64,000 nucleotides of DNA from Primulina eburnea (lineage: Eukaryota > Streptophyta > Magnoliopsida > Lamiales > Gesneriaceae). This document shows, piece after piece, positions 1 to 13,130 of the stretch. Numbering within the stretch: the first letter of the stretch is position 1; the number at the start of each line of letters is the position of its first letter. A program made the position numbers and the translations under genes. The notes beneath the pieces are model-generated. The model was not told the DNA's origin. It did no database searches and worked only from the letters and a program-made list of their open reading frames with translations. The stretch is taken from NCBI RefSeq assembly GCF_022965805.1, contig NC_133105.1:682001-746000 (forward strand), given 5' to 3'.

Positions 1-116
1 GAAATACTTCATTGGATCTAACTGCATCTTATTTAGACAATAACAGATAAGCAAACAAGGTAATAAGCTACAAGAAAACCAAACTCAACTAATCCAAAGA
101 CATCAGACATGTTTAC

Positions 117-486
117 CAGCAAAAACAAAATAAGATCTCCGATGATACCCCAAAATAGAAACCACGTCGGTAAGAAGACCCCAAAGAGGCTTGATGATCC
201 AGGGAATGGAAGTGATTCCAGAATAAACCTGAGCTTCAGAAGGCAGCACTTTCTGAACATCCTTCATGTAATACTCCGTCCCCACCCTTGCTAAAGATCC
301 TCCTAAACCTTGGCTGATCCCATACACAACAATTACCCCAAATACAAAACTCCAATGCAATTCATTTGCAAGCATTTTGAACCAAGAAACTGGCGAAGAA
401 ACACGGCTTAAGATCCTCTTTTTGGGCTGCTCATTCTCTTGCACTTCTTCTTCATTATGCTTAGGGAGTCTCGGTTCCTCCCCCAT
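117..486 (-). CDS. Folate-biopterin transporter (FBT family), first coding exon, partial
   Basis: This is the 5' coding exon of an MFS-type folate/pteridine transporter; the rest of the gene lies left of the window. The chosen ATG (486-484) opens the peptide MGEEPRLPK. An in-frame upstream Met exists, but the extra residues do not look like the family. The exon encodes a charged cytosolic N-terminus of about 40 residues, then a first membrane segment ([18 protein letters not shown]). The family signature [13 protein letters not shown] follows, with a [12 protein letters not shown] stretch. It ends at a clean GT donor (GTAAAC, 116-111). FBT proteins are 12-helix carriers of folates or biopterin at plastid, vacuolar or plasma membranes; which one applies cannot be seen here. 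The family call is firm. The subfamily (Arabidopsis FBT2, FBT3 or FBT6 type) is not resolved. Confidence 0.85.
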
Positions 487-609
487 GATTTTACGATCTA
501 TTTCTCCAATGTTTTCGAGAAACGAACAAGAACCCCGTTCAAAACCCAGCTGTTCTTGGATAGATTTGTGAAGTTTTGTATTAAAAAAGTCAGCTTTATG
601 CTTTATCAA

Positions 610-1934
610 TGCAACATCAAAAGAGCCGAAATCTCAAATACAGTTCTTACAAGACAGCATGGCAGTAGGGAAGCCAATATCTCAGCTGCTCGAATCTTGA
701 CAATCTCTGTGCAAGTCTTTTTATGTCCTTCCAACAATCAAAGAACAATAATGTAAAAAAATATTTATGGATGATGAACTTCAAATGTAAAAGATTGCTG
801 AGGCGCGACAATACGCAGTGACAAAATAAGAATTGATTATTGGACCCATTTGGATTAGAGTATGAAGTAATCTTATGCTAAAATAGTATAAAATATATAA
901 TATAAAATATCAATAATATATATTCGTTTATTTAGAACCTTCTGAACCACCCCAACTACTCTTGGAATCTCAGGCAAAAAAAAACGTGAAAATCAACCGT
1001 AATAATAAGCAAATTAGTATGATTCAGTTACAATTAATTTATAGTTACTTATCAATAAAAAATATCATCTTAAAACACTCATTTTATTATATTGTCGTAC
1101 TTTACATTTTCGTTAATTTAGATAGATTTCCGAAATTTTGATAAATAATTTAATGCACTAACACAAGTGGAGGAATGAACCAAGTCTAATCGTTTGACAA
1201 GTCAGATGTGGATAAGTATGCAGCGTCTGAGAATTTCTTGGTATTCAAAATAATCAAATTTCATACAAAATACAATTTTACACTCAAGTATCGATAATAT
1301 AAAAAGACATGATTAACATGCCAATATAGGGAACTTCTGATTTAGTAAATATTATTCTGTCAATATATACCAAAATAAGGATAGGAGTATCTAAACGAGT
1401 GAGTTTCAGTACCGATATAACACGTGTGTGAGCCTATTCCAGCAAAACTATCCACTTCTTGGAGAAACTGATTTCTAGTTAAAAAGATCAAGTGTTTCTA
1501 ACTAGATATTGCTTAAAGAAAGAAAAATGAAATTAACATCTATAATGAACTAATCTCAATCCAAAAGTAAAACAAACAAACAAACAAACGTGGCCACATT
1601 TTCAGTCAATTTATGATTATGGTGTCCGAACGAGGAATATCTCGTTGCCAATTCACAATCAAGAAACAACCTGTTCCTAGCCAAACAAATACCAGCGCCC
1701 GGAAAATAATTTACTGTCTACTGCAACGGCAACAACTGAATTTAGCTGCAAGAATCAGTAAAAGATGCAGCCCGATTGGAGGGCAGTGATCTTGGAAATG
1801 CACCTTGTGGAACGACCATTCAAAGCTTTGCCTCCTGGAAACGAAGCTGCAGGTGCTTGCATCATCAACAAAAATCACTCGATGGCAATCAAAGTGTATG
1901 CTGTTGCGAGGCATTTCTTTAATGGATATGTCGC
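610..1934. other. Intergenic region between FBT and UBP22
   Basis: AT-rich DNA holding the FBT promoter and 5' leader on the right side of that gene and the UBP22 3' flank. The only simple repeat seen is a short CAAA run near 1570-1590. No coding sequence or RNA gene was recognised. Confidence 0.5.
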
Positions 1935-4295
1935 CTAGCAACAGCCAGCAATAGGAACAAAAGGGTCGGTCAGTGGCGATAGGGGTTGGCAACTCAGATC
2001 CTCGCTCCCTCTGTGGTATAGACCTTTTTGCACGTAGAAAACCAAGTAGCATTGCGAGGCTCTAACGATACCTTCATCCACCTCTGTTATCCAAGCATCA
2101 TCACATTTGTACCACTGGTTTTTCAGACGTAAATAAGCTACAAAATGGCCTGATTCCAACATCCCTGAATGAGTAACCACAGCAAAAATCTCAAACTCGG
2201 TAGGAATGTCTGATTCGTCACCCTCAAACGGAAAGATTCTATTGCCAAATCTTTGTTTGACGATAGAAGAGGATAGATATGGCTTCATATCAAAGGAGAA
2301 AGGGAATTGCAAATGGTGGTCGATTTTTCTTGACATTTTCTGAATATGAGAGTGGGCAAATCGCTTGATATGCAAGCACAAAACCAGTGGGAGCTTTTTT
2401 ACAGACATTTGCTTCATTGCATCCTGCTTTTCGTGACAATTTTCACAGAACAGTTTTGACCCCAACTTCTCCGGTCTAGTAAAAAGGTCGAAGCATCCGG
2501 CAAGCGTGGACGACACATTGGTCTTGTTTGGCTTGCCTGGCTTACTAATTATGAGATCAGTTGCATAAGAAATGTTCGTGTTCAACTCCAGAGATATGTC
2601 CACGCATGGATCATAAGTTGAGGATGTAAACCCACAGGATGTACAGGTGACATCGGACCTCAGTATACCGGAGAAAACCCGATGAGCAATACACTGGCAA
2701 TCCACATTTTCTGGGCAAACACAAGAATTAATTCCAATCAACTAAACTTAATAAATGGGGACAAAATGTTTGATTTGTTATAGCATAAAGCCATCGTGCT
2801 TATATACACTCCTTCTAAACTTTTACAAAGCTACTCATGAATCTGCACATGTGTGCGTGTGTTTGTGGTCAAACATCCCTTCTTCTATCTCACTGCAAAT
2901 AGGCACCAACTCAGGAATGCCAAATAGCTGATTGCACGTATTTGAACCAGACTCAACTATTATTGGGCAACTATAAAGAACACGGTCACAAAATTTGCGA
3001 TTTAAGTCACCTTTGTTTTCCAGATTAGCTCTCCCTAATTTCTCATGGATTCTGTCAAGCATTGAAATAAAGAATTCATGTGCGTCTTGCTGCTCATAGC
3101 AAGCTTGGTTTTTTGAGTGCTGCCACCAGCTACAAGTAAAGAAAAAGTTCCACTCCAATCAGTTACAGAAAACAATACTTAAGCACAAGCCTCAATTCAT
3201 TATAAGAAAAAACATCAAAGTAAATTACAGAGCCCTGCTCCAAATTAAACATGCTCAAATATCAATTTGTCGGGATGTAAATGAAATATGATTTAAAGGA
3301 ACATTCATCAATACAAGTAGCATCTTCGAGAATCCTTAAGGGAGAATTCAACTAATAGGTGTATGTAGCAAGAAACATATCGAATTTAAACGCTTCACAC
3401 ACTTAGAAAGAGACAGTTCACGTGGTTCAACAACATAGCCAACAGAATCATGACTGGACTACAACCAAGAATCCTATAAGTTAAGACATAAATCAAGGAC
3501 ACTGACAGACCTATAAAGAAACTTAGCTGGACTGAATGGCGTCCGATCACCCGAAAAAACAGCACAAAAAATGGCATCGATATCACAAGGCAAGCACGAT
3601 TGATTCACTGAACTTCTCCTGCAGCTCTCGCTGTTGTGCCTATCATTGAGAAAGTAATTCCTCAATGGTGGTGCGTGAAGCAATGCCTGCAACACCGAGT
3701 TCATAAAACATGTATTTCCAAGGTTATTTAAACCTCGCAATCCCAATGGGAAACAAGATTTGGAGCTTTGTTTTCTCTTCGACACCAATCTTTTCACATT
3801 TTTAAAATCCAAATCAGCCACCATTTCCAATCTTTTCCTTTTACTCAGCCTCAAATCAACGCTCCCCACAACCCCATTTTCACTTCGTGGGAACCTCGTC
3901 ATTTGATTACACACCACAGCCCTGTCAAATTCTGGATCATACACCTGATCACAGCACACAAAACAATAAAGCTCAGCCCTTTCCATGTCCACAGCAATCT
4001 CATGGCCACCATTAGATTCACTGTGCAGAAGGGCGTGATTTGATTCAGGATCTACACAGCATGTCGTTGAGGAACAGATCAAACACATAAAGAATCTTCC
4101 GTTACAACCAGAGCAAACTTTACATTTGGGCACCTCTGATTTGGATTTATCCATCATTGTTCTGCCACACGTGGTAAATTTGAATAAATCTTGTACCAAA
4201 CTATAGTTCCTCAAGCCATATTTCAGCTTGTAATCCACGAGGTGTTGGCATGGCTTAGGAGTAGTGTAAGAAGCATTTCTTGCTGACATACCCAT
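1935..4295 (-). CDS. UBP22: Ubiquitin carboxyl-terminal hydrolase, UBP22-like (SAGA deubiquitinase)
   Basis: Three exons, 4295-3511, 3129-3011 and 2710-1935, join in phase to 559 residues, the usual UBP22 length. Residues 16-125 form a ZnF-UBP domain with paired Cys and His (C16, H18, then C58xxC61, C64, C71xxC74, H and C pairs). The USP domain starts near 185 with the Cys box [18 protein letters not shown], catalytic C196. A zinc-binding CENCHEK stretch follows, and the His box [20 protein letters not shown] gives H490 and the third triad Asp near 505-506. In Arabidopsis and yeast (Ubp8) this enzyme removes ubiquitin from histone H2B within the SAGA DUB module in the nucleus. The start at 4295 gives MGM; a second ATG six bases on is equally possible. 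All three splice junctions have GT-AG and matching phase. No damage was seen. The C-terminal tail after FYVQK is about 30 residues and not conserved in my memory of the family. Confidence 0.92.
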
Positions 4296-5168
4296 AAAAA
4301 TGGAATCTTTAGCAACTAAATTAATCTTACGAACAATATTTACTTCAAGACAATCAATATGATAAGTGATCAAGGAAGATTGTTTACAAAAAGAATGGTA
4401 AAGTGGATCAAAACAAAAATTAAAAAAGACGGGTTGATCTGATAAGATGTTCCGGAACAAAAATAAGCGATAAAGTCAGACTAATTGGGGATTAATTAAA
4501 AAAATTCAATCGGTAAAAGGTAAAAGCCTCAGAGGTTAATGCCCAGAACGAGGAAGAAGGTGGAGGCGCTTTTTTCCCCTAGCAGGGACTGACTCATGGT
4601 ATCGCGTGTGGGACAGAATACCCCCCCTCGGATTTGGTGGACAAATCACAACCGTTCATTTAATTACTTTTAAAAAATTTATGAAAAATGTTTCGTCTGA
4701 TTTATTGGATAATAATCGATTCTAGAAGGGCCTCGACTACCAATCGATGACTTGAGAGTCAATTTTATCTTTTCATAATTTTTTTTATTAATTTTTTTTT
4801 TCTAATCTTAGCAAAACACATTTTTTAAAAATAAAAAATCGATACATACAAATATATATATATAATGTTTTTTCCATATATATTCGAATATAGTTGTAAT
4901 CCATATTGAAAATTTTCCATCTTGTTACTTATAATTCGGCATTGAAATAATGCTTCGTTTGGCCAAAATGCTAGCCTGAGGTTGAGAGCTTGCTCGCAGC
5001 TCAATATGTATTTAACGGGGCAACACAATTTTTTTTGTCGAGAGAGTACATAAAAATTTAAAATATTTTTTAAGATGTAGCTCTCATACGTTATATTAAT
5101 ATATTGTAAACAAATATTGCCATTTTCAAAACAAGTAAAAAGAGAGATCAAGCAACGACGTCTCTAAT

Positions 5169-6081
5169 CGTGTGTTTGACAATCAGGATTTGAGAAGATT
5201 TCGTGAGATTTGGAATTGGATTTGGAAGTATTTGAAATTCCATTTGATATTTGGTTTAAAATTTAAAAATGATATTTACAAATCTATTTTTTGTTTGGAG
5301 AAAAAAAGATTCGAATTTGGAATTTTAAAATTTTACTAAACTACTCTTAGAAATCATATAACATAAATAACTAAAAAAAATTTAAAAATTAATAATTCTT
5401 CTCTATTATTTGTATTTGTAAATTCAAAAATTAATTATTATTTATTAATCATAGTGCACATAAAATAATAATTAAAAAATCATCAAACAACTTCAAACTT
5501 TAACATAAAATTAATTATTAAACGTAAAAAGAGGCTTTGGTAATTACTATAATTTTTATTATATTAATCAGTAAATAACACAAGAAACTTGTAAAATTTA
5601 AACGAAATCTTTCAACTTTTAAAAAAAGTTAAGACAAAAACTTGTGTGAGACGGTCTCACGGGTCGTACTTGTGTGACAGATCTCTTATTTGGGCCATCC
5701 ACGAAAAAATATTACTTTTTATGCGAATAGTATTACTTTTTATTGTGCATATGGGTAAGGTTGACCCGTCTCACAGATTAAGATCTGTGAGACGGTCTCA
5801 CATCAGATCTACTCAAAATTTAAAAGGAAAAAAAAGTCTAACCATTTAGAAACTTTTGGTGGAAAATGATGTGTTGGATAAAAAAATAATTTTATGTTTT
5901 TAAAATCCAAATCCCATCAAATCTTATCAAATTTGATGAGATTTGGATATACTCCATGAAATCACATGAAATCCTAAGCAAATCCGAATCTTGTTTTTTA
6001 ACATCTTGTCAAACAGTAAAAATAGGATTTTGAAATCCAAATCTCAGGAAATCCTCCCAAATCCTGGTTGCTAAACACACT
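5169..6081. mobile_element. AT-rich terminal-inverted-repeat element (MITE-like), interrupted by a second MITE
   Basis: The left end reads GTGTGTTTGACAATCAGGAT and the right end, reverse-complemented, reads GTGTGTTTAGCAACCAGGAT. The similarity continues inward through GATTT-rich sequence (GATTTGAGAAGATTTCGTGAG versus GATTTGGGAGGATTTCCTGAG). The middle is very AT-rich and non-coding, so this is a non-autonomous element. A copy of the palindrome-ended MITE (5641-5803) sits inside it and must have inserted later. No clear target-site duplication was found by eye, so the superfamily is unassigned; the ends look hAT-like. Confidence 0.65.
5641..5803 (+). mobile_element. Palindrome-ended MITE, copy 1
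   Basis: One of six related copies. It starts with TGTGAGACGGTCTCACGGGT and ends with CTGTGAGACGGTCTCACAT, so each end is itself an almost perfect palindrome around GTGAGAC-G-GTCTCAC. The interior carries the family core ATCTCTTATTTGG, CATCCACGAAAAA and two TATTACTTTTTAT blocks, then TTGACCCGTCTCACAG. It has no coding capacity. It is nested inside the 5169-6081 element. Confidence 0.85.
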
Positions 6082-7262
6082 GTAAGTTAAAGTAAGACCA
6101 ATAAAGTGACAGACACAGTTGGAAAAAAAGGAAAAGCCGGAGAGATCGGGGATCAAAGATTTTGAGTAAACAAAGATTGATTCCCACAAACAAACGAGTT
6201 TGATACCTTGAACTCACCACCTCCAATGTCAATCCAATTATTTCATATCCCATATCTCAACACAGATAGGCACACGATAAAAAACCAGGTAGCACATCAG
6301 TGCCAGCCACCATAAGGAGTGAAGCCGGATAATTAGTGATTATACACTCAGTGAGAAACACAGACAACATTTGTTTATCATAATAAAGGTTGCAGCACAA
6401 AATGTTGCCGAAGCTTTGGATGGTTGTAAAACTTACGCATCTTAAAATGCAAACTGGTATTTTAAGTAGAAGAAACACATAATATCAAGAATCCACAATT
6501 ATACAGTGCAAAGTTTCAGAATCTAGATTCAACCATGGCTTCTTTATCAAATTACATTGATCACACATAATACAATAGAACATAACATGACCAAAACTTC
6601 AAAATCGACTAAGGAAACTTGATGTCCAAGCTAATAGCAAAAATAAGCACCACGAGACAAGGAAATTAAAGAATCAAACAGAAGAAATATCACCATCACC
6701 ATCACCAGAACTCAAGCTAAAGCACCAGTGATTGATAGAATGAATGATATTCAAGCTATAATCATGTCTACCCCATTGTTAATCTCCAATCAAGAAATAC
6801 CAAAGACTTCTAACTTCTTTCTCGCTTCATCATTGTATCCCATTCACTTTGAAAATTAATAAGATGGTACAGAGTTCTAATCAAGAATCAAGAGAAAAGA
6901 ATAAAAATGATTCATGTCAATATTTAAATGATACCAAGACTCAATTTTTAACCATATGGACGACAGAAGGACATTCTGGCCCAAAGTATGAATATCAAAG
7001 TAATCCGTCAATCACTCGCTATAACGTGAGAACAACTATATAAAATTCTCGATTATTTATCCAGTAAAGTGAAAATAATTAGATGAAATTCCCAATATAT
7101 TAATCCATAAGCAAGATCGTGTTCATACAAAACACACATCAGAGCATAAAATTACATAAAAAAAAAAGCATCGTTCTTCCTTCTAGTTCCATATATCGAT
7201 AGATTATACCACACATCACTTTATCGTACAGTAAAACCATAAAAAAGGAAGGTTCCCAGTTT

Positions 7263-7568
7263 TTAAGCACTAATAACTCGACCGACGATGGGGTACTTGG
7301 CCTCGAATTTCTTCTCCCAGTCATTGAGGACGCCGATCTCCTTATCGGTCAGTCCATCAAGCGAGGGAACGACGTCGTGCTCCTCCTTGCTCATCTTGGC
7401 GAGAGCGCGGCTGGCATCCTTGCCGGAGAACACGCAGTACGCCCCGCCAGGTCCGTAGAAGGATTTGCCGGAGGTAACGTCAAAGATTCGGCCCCTGATC
7501 GCCACGTATATCGGCTTGGGTGGATCGGTTCCATCGTACTGTTTGAGCTGTTGTGGAGTGAACTCCAT
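7263..7568 (-). CDS. Membrane steroid-binding protein 3-like (cytochrome b5-like heme/steroid domain)
   Basis: A single-exon gene of 101 residues, the same size as the short Arabidopsis MAPR/MSBP3 protein. The product is almost entirely one cytochrome-b5-like domain: FTPQQLKQYDGTDPPKPIYVAIRGRIFDVTSGKSFYGPGGAYCVFSGKDASRALAKMS, in which the F-Y-G-P-G-G-x-Y loop and the A-x-R-A-L-A motif are hallmarks of the MAPR family. It lacks the N-terminal membrane anchor of MSBP1/2, so a soluble or peripheral location is likely. Family members bind steroids or heme and can act as electron or scaffold partners of P450 enzymes. The role of the short form is not well defined. Start and stop are unambiguous and no lesion was seen. 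GC content is visibly higher than in the flanks, as expected for an expressed coding exon. Confidence 0.92.
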   Translation of the reverse strand: MEFTPQQLKQYDGTDPPKPIYVAIRGRIFDVTSGKSFYGPGGAYCVFSGKDASRALAKMSKEEHDVVPSLDGLTDKEIGVLNDWEKKFEAKYPIVGRVISA

Positions 7569-8427
7569 CGATTTCTGGCTTTTGGATGTGGTGAGTGTGC
7601 AAGGCAGGCAGAGGGGATTAAACTGAATAATATATTTAAAATGCCTACTTTTCCAGATATTAAATTAAATTACCCCAAATCATCAAAAATAAATTTAATT
7701 TAAATAAGTTAAACTGCCATTAGAATAATAATTTTAAAAAATGAGTGAGTCTAATGTGAGACCGTCTCACGGATCATAATCTGTGAGACGGGTCAAAAAT
7801 ACCCATATTCACAATAAAAAATAGTACTCTTAGCATAAAAAGTAATACTCTTTTATGAGTGACCCAAATAAGAGATCCGTCTCACAAATAATACCCGTGA
7901 GACCGTGTCACATAAGTTTTTGCCTTAAAAAAAATATATTAACACTGTGATTTTCTGGGGAAATGCAAACATTTATCTATTTAATGTTTTAAATTTATTC
8001 AGAACCAAAATTTGTAAAACAACAAAAAAAAAAAATCGTTTACTTTGAGATTCCGTAAATTTAGCATTGCAGTTTTAATATATCAAATTAGTTTACGCAG
8101 ATAAATAAACGTGTGTTGTACTTTCAGATAACTAGGGAGACGATGATATTAATTAATAATTAAAACATAATATATTTAAATTTATTTATGCTAAGTATTT
8201 TTTTATCTGAAAATATAGAAATTATAATAATAAAATTATGTAAAGTTTTCTCTCCTAAATTTGAATGTATATTTGTGTAAATGATGAATGAATGATTATG
8301 TTGGAATATAAAGACAATAAAATAAAATCTTTTAAGTACAATTTGGAGTCAAAAGTTTATAAGATGCATAGAACCAAAGGTCGACTCGTTTCATTGTTTT
8401 ATCATCTTTATTTACAGGAAAAAGCTA
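7569..8427. other. Spacer with MITE copy 2
   Basis: Promoter side of the steroid-binding protein gene and 3' flank of the EamA-like transporter. It contains MITE copy 2 (7743-7920). The rest is AT-rich with no supported gene. Confidence 0.5.
7743..7920 (-). mobile_element. Palindrome-ended MITE, copy 2
   Basis: Reverse orientation relative to copy 1. Left end AATGTGAGACCGTCTCACGG, right end GTGAGACCGTGTCACATAAG, with the core read backwards (AGTAATACTCTTTTATGAG, CCCAAATAAGAGATCCGTC). One end carries GTGTCAC instead of GTCTCAC. Non-coding. Confidence 0.85.
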
Positions 8428-11369
8428 TCAAGACAGATTTGCAATTACAAATCCAGTAAATACCTGCATTAAAAACAGGAGGTAAAACGTCAGGAACTCA
8501 GGAAAAATGCAATGAACTCTTGACCAGATGGACAAAAACAAAGGTCGAGAGAAAAGGAAACAGGACCGGACCTGAACGCATCCCAAGATATAGATGGCAG
8601 AGTAATGACGGCCATGAACTAACATATCTGCTACCATGGCTATTGGTATGGTCAAGGACATTCCTAAAGTTGCCACTAGAGGGGTTGTCCACACTACAGC
8701 GAGAGCCCTGTTTCATAATTCGAATCATCATACGAATGATGATAACGGTAAGAGTTCTTGTAGGTAAAGCTTTCCAAGTTTTTTAAGTAAAACGAGTATG
8801 TAATTGTGCAAAAAACTATATACCATAGGTAGTCTGATAGAACACTTCCCACGAGACCATTAAGCAGAACAAGTTCACACATGGATACTGAACTTGGAAA
8901 CTTGAAATCCGGCTCTATTCCCAATGCATTAAATGGGAATGCTGCAATATCCCGTGCATTACGAGAGATATGGACAGTTAGAGCCAACTAATTTCTAAAC
9001 TAATAATATTCCACAATGAAGCAGAATGGATAATAACAGACTGTGGACACGGTTTTGCCAACTGTTTTACAAGATCACAGGACTCACAACAAGCATTGGA
9101 AGTAGTTTGATATAGAAAAGTAGCAGTCTCTTACCCAGCCACCAAAGGCCTAAAAAAGTAAACAATCCTATATATCCAAAGCACTTCTGCACCTCAACCT
9201 TGTCTCCTTTTGATCCAGCAGATTTCTTGAGCAGCACTATGAAACCCATATAGAGTTTATACCACAAAGTTCGAATGAGAAACCATATGACAATGAATTT
9301 AATGAGACGTGTATTTTTATTTGGTAGTGCTTTGTAATCCAATAATAGGTATACCTGTAAATAAGCCATAGAATACTGCAGAGAGCAGACCAAAAATGCC
9401 CCCAGTGATGGAATGCCGTCTCATCCTAGGTAAAATGAGAAATCAATAGCAAATATATAAAACGTGGCCTGCCCCCAAAATACTGAAGTAAAAACTGATG
9501 CCTAACAAGTCAAATCAGCATTAGTAATGGCCTTATGCAAGGAAGGCTTCACCGAGGAGATGCTTTCTTATGCATACACAAAATCAAAAGACAATCTACT
9601 TTAATCCATTATCTTCTTTTAAGTATGCAGGTTATGATTCATGCTTATTAAGGGTAACGAATCATTATTTGTCCAAGGAATCAAGCCAAAGACCAGTCTG
9701 TTTCATGCTCCTAAGGATAACACAATATTTATGAGTAACTTAATGAAAAACTGAATATATATCCAACCATGAAAACAAAAGGTTGAGGCTTCTGAGTGAA
9801 AAATAACAAAACCGAGTTGATGTTTGCTCAAGAAAATAAGTAAGAAAAAGCCAAAAGTTAGTAACTATGCTTACTCAGATGTGCTAAGCATTTCATCAGT
9901 GGCCCAGGTTTTCCCTGCAGTAGTCATTGCAACGCCAGCCATACTTATCACAACGGCAGCAATTTTTGTCACATTAACAGAATCCTTTCCTATTACTGCT
10001 GCAAAGAAAAGTGTGAAGAGCCCCGATGTTGATGTTAAGACAGTTGTGCTCGCTACACTAGTATACGCCAGCGCAGAATTTGAAAAATACTGCAACAAAC
10101 CCAAATTTAATACAACCAATTTATAATGTTCTAATTTAGTGTTGATAACCAAAAGATTTGAAGAAAAACCATGCATCTTATGTGAAAAGACTTCGTGGGA
10201 TTGAAAAAAATGATGATAGTCTTAGAAATAAATAGGTAGGTCGGTGGCCTAGCTATCTGAAGGGAAATTGTCAACATCATGACCTTCACTTGCTCTTTTT
10301 AGATCCAAACCGTGAAAGCAATATTAAGCCCATTTATACATGCTAAAATTCATCATACAAAAGCAAAAGGATACCTCCGTTATAAACCATAAAGGAGTGA
10401 GATAAAGGCTGTATTTCATTACTTCCCATGAGCTAAGCTCGAGTCTCTCTTCAAGCAAGAGGAATTCATCGTCCTCGTTCTTAAACAACAATAATGGTTG
10501 TCCAGCTTCTGTTTCACTTAAACTCGTAGCTGTCATCAAGTAGTGTTGCAAAGGTCCCTCTGAATCATGCCATCTCTCATTGAATCGGAGAGGAACATCT
10601 TGTACACCCAATGAATTTGAGATACTATTGTCGCCATATATATTTTTAAGCCATTTCTTGTACGATAATTTGCAAATGAAATCTTTGCAAAATGACAAGG
10701 GAATAAATACCGCCATTAAAGATATCCACGTATATGTGAGAGCAAATGGTTGTCTGTACTCCACAAAAATTTTCTGCAAGAATAATGTAAATTTCAAATG
10801 TAGGTATGCAAGAAAAGTTCATATGCATGCAATCTGATCATTATTAATAACAAGCTTTCAATAGAAATCTCATTGTATGAACTCTGCTATAATTCACTTC
10901 AGCCGACAACCCATAATTTTATCAAATTTTTGTGTATCCATCATCATTTATATAAATTTGGTCCCCACGTTCATGCTATATCCAATTAATTGACCCAGCT
11001 GCGAAATCTATATATGGTCACGCTAAAAAATCCTAAAACAAATGCAAAAACAAACTACCTAAAGTAAATCCTCTCAAGAAAATAGGAAAACAAACAAGAA
11101 CACGCCAAGACTAAGAATTTAGGTCCATTCAATCCAATAGCTAAAACCCCACATGCAAACTGAATTTCTTTTCTCGAACCGTCAAGAAACAGTCAAATTA
11201 GTGGGCCCAACGAGAACCAAATACCAAAGAAATCCATTGAAATTCAGGTAAAACACAAAACACACGGCAAAGGTCAGGAACCATATACCTGAGTGACCTC
11301 CGCAGAAGTAACCCATATCAGCACAAAAGTCCCGATCATCCCCAAACCAGCTCTGTACTCCCAGCCCAT
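8428..11369 (-). CDS. EamA/SLC35F-like drug-metabolite-superfamily transporter
   Basis: Eight exons can be joined in phase: 11369-11289, 10773-10375, 10089-9875, 9425-9355, 9236-9135, 8941-8824, 8707-8572 and 8463-8428, giving 385 residues. Every junction has GT-AG. The product begins [20 protein letters not shown] and has about ten membrane segments. Conserved family stretches include [20 protein letters not shown] (end of the first EamA repeat), the GKTWATDE linker, then [42 protein letters not shown] and [11 protein letters not shown]. The hydrophilic loop near residues 60-130 (acidic [13 protein letters not shown]) faces one side of the membrane. Closest in memory are Arabidopsis EamA-like proteins of the SLC35F5/THI74 type. 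Substrate and membrane are unknown. A distant yeast relative is thiamine-repressible, which is weak evidence only. No damage seen. Confidence 0.9.
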
Positions 11370-13130
11370 CTTCAAGAAAAACACCAATCAAACTCCAAAA
11401 ATGTTTTTAAAATATACATATAGCATTCGTCTTCGGTCTATGAATATTATAGACGTGAGATTGTGGGAAGCCGAGAGGTTAAAAACAGACAAGAAATTAA
11501 ATGGGAGAATACGACACACGTGGATTTTGTTAAAATAAATAATAAACAATTAATTAAAAAATTAATATATCTCTCCATTTTTGTATTATTATTTAAATAG
11601 ACGTTGACATAATTAATTAGATTATCGAGTTATTTTAAATATAAAATATTAGAAATTGATATTTTAAGATAATTATTTAAAAAATACTCAAATCATATGC
11701 CATAAATTTATCTAGAATATTTTATCTTTAAATTTCTTGAAATAAGGCTGCAGTAATTCCATAATACTCAACTGTAAACTGTACACATATAAACACGATT
11801 CCTTTTCCAAATAGTTTTTAATCCTTTTAAGCAAAATACGAACTAGATTTCATTCACATTTTAAACCCATCAAAATCAATTTGCAAAATTGGTCATTCTT
11901 GTCTCAGTCTAATGTTTCAATGGAAAAAATGTCCCAAAGAACATACCTTTTCTACTTTAAACTGTCTTTTTTTACCATTAAATCAGCAATGTCACTAACA
12001 ATTTTATGTCGAGGCATCGACAAAGCAAACGACTGCTAGAAAAAAACAGCTGAAGACACAAGATTTTGGTGATTCTTTGATTTTTCTGCAATACAGTCCT
12101 TTTTACACATCGGACATTGATGGCAAAGAAGATTTTTGACATGTAATTGCATTTCGTGTTGTGGATTTAAGGTGTTGAAATCATGAAAGCATGCACTATA
12201 AAAAATTAAGATGTGTACAAGTCAGTATAACTAATACGTTGTTTTTTACTCACACGAATTGTTAATGTGGTAGTTCACGATGTAACCCACAATCTTCGAC
12301 ACTAAACTATAGGTCGTTTTGGTATCTCAGGGTAATAGAAGAAGTGATTGATAGTCATTCTGATTCATGTACTATATGAATAAGTCATCTTGGATAGCCT
12401 TTTCATTGATGATTTTATTTAGTTGGTGTGCCATTTTCAAGTCATGAATTGGAGTGTAGAATTGAAATTCAAAAGGGTAGTCCCTATGTCCATCCATGAG
12501 AAGATGCCACTCGTGACAAGTAATAGTTATCACTCATATTTCAGTATTTCGCATATACAAGTTAGTTACATGTGCAATTAATATCAGACTCATAACTATT
12601 TAAGATTGTTGGTGTGAGAAGTTGGTTCCATAAACAACTAAATGTCATTAAGTTTCCAGAATATGAATTAGTTTTGATCGCAATATTATTTTCAATAATT
12701 ATGTATGTGAATTACATTACACGATTTTCATTAAATATCATCGAGCTTGATTAATAATGCTAGAGCTCCTCCATAATTTCTAGAACTCAAATATGAATTT
12801 TTAAAAGAGTTTATATATATCAGATTATGGCTTGCCTCAAATCAAATTTGTACTCGTGAAGGAAATGGAAAATATCGGACACCTAATGGCTCAAAATTGA
12901 AAAAAAGCGTAAAGGGACAATACCAAGTAGGTCCGGTTCGGAGCTGAACCGACTGAATACTTCGTCCAACACTATGTATAACTCCGTAGATCGAATTTCC
13001 CACGAAACTTTTGAGATCAAGTCAACGGGTTGCATAAATATCTTGTGATCTTGATCTTTCTCGTAATGAAATCACCCTACTGTGAAAAATCATAACTCCG
13101 GTTGTTGGATAACTGAAAATCTTGCCAAAA
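11370..13130. other. Divergent promoter region between EamA transporter and zinc-finger gene
   Basis: A 1.76 kb head-to-head spacer between a minus-strand and a plus-strand gene, so it should hold both promoters. It is AT-rich. I saw no repeat element, exon or convincing regulatory motif. Confidence 0.45.

Larger units (their letters stand above)
4461..7262. other. Repeat-containing intergenic region, UBP22 to steroid-binding protein
   Basis: AT-rich spacer between two minus-strand genes. It holds a nested pair of transposon-like elements (5169-6081 with 5641-5803 inside). The part near 7262 is the 3' flank of the steroid-binding protein gene. The remainder shows no coding exon I could support. 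Confidence 0.5.

Noticed and set aside
9824..10126. Plus-strand open frame opposite the EamA transporter exon
   Set aside because: It is antisense to a well-supported exon and lacks any family likeness.
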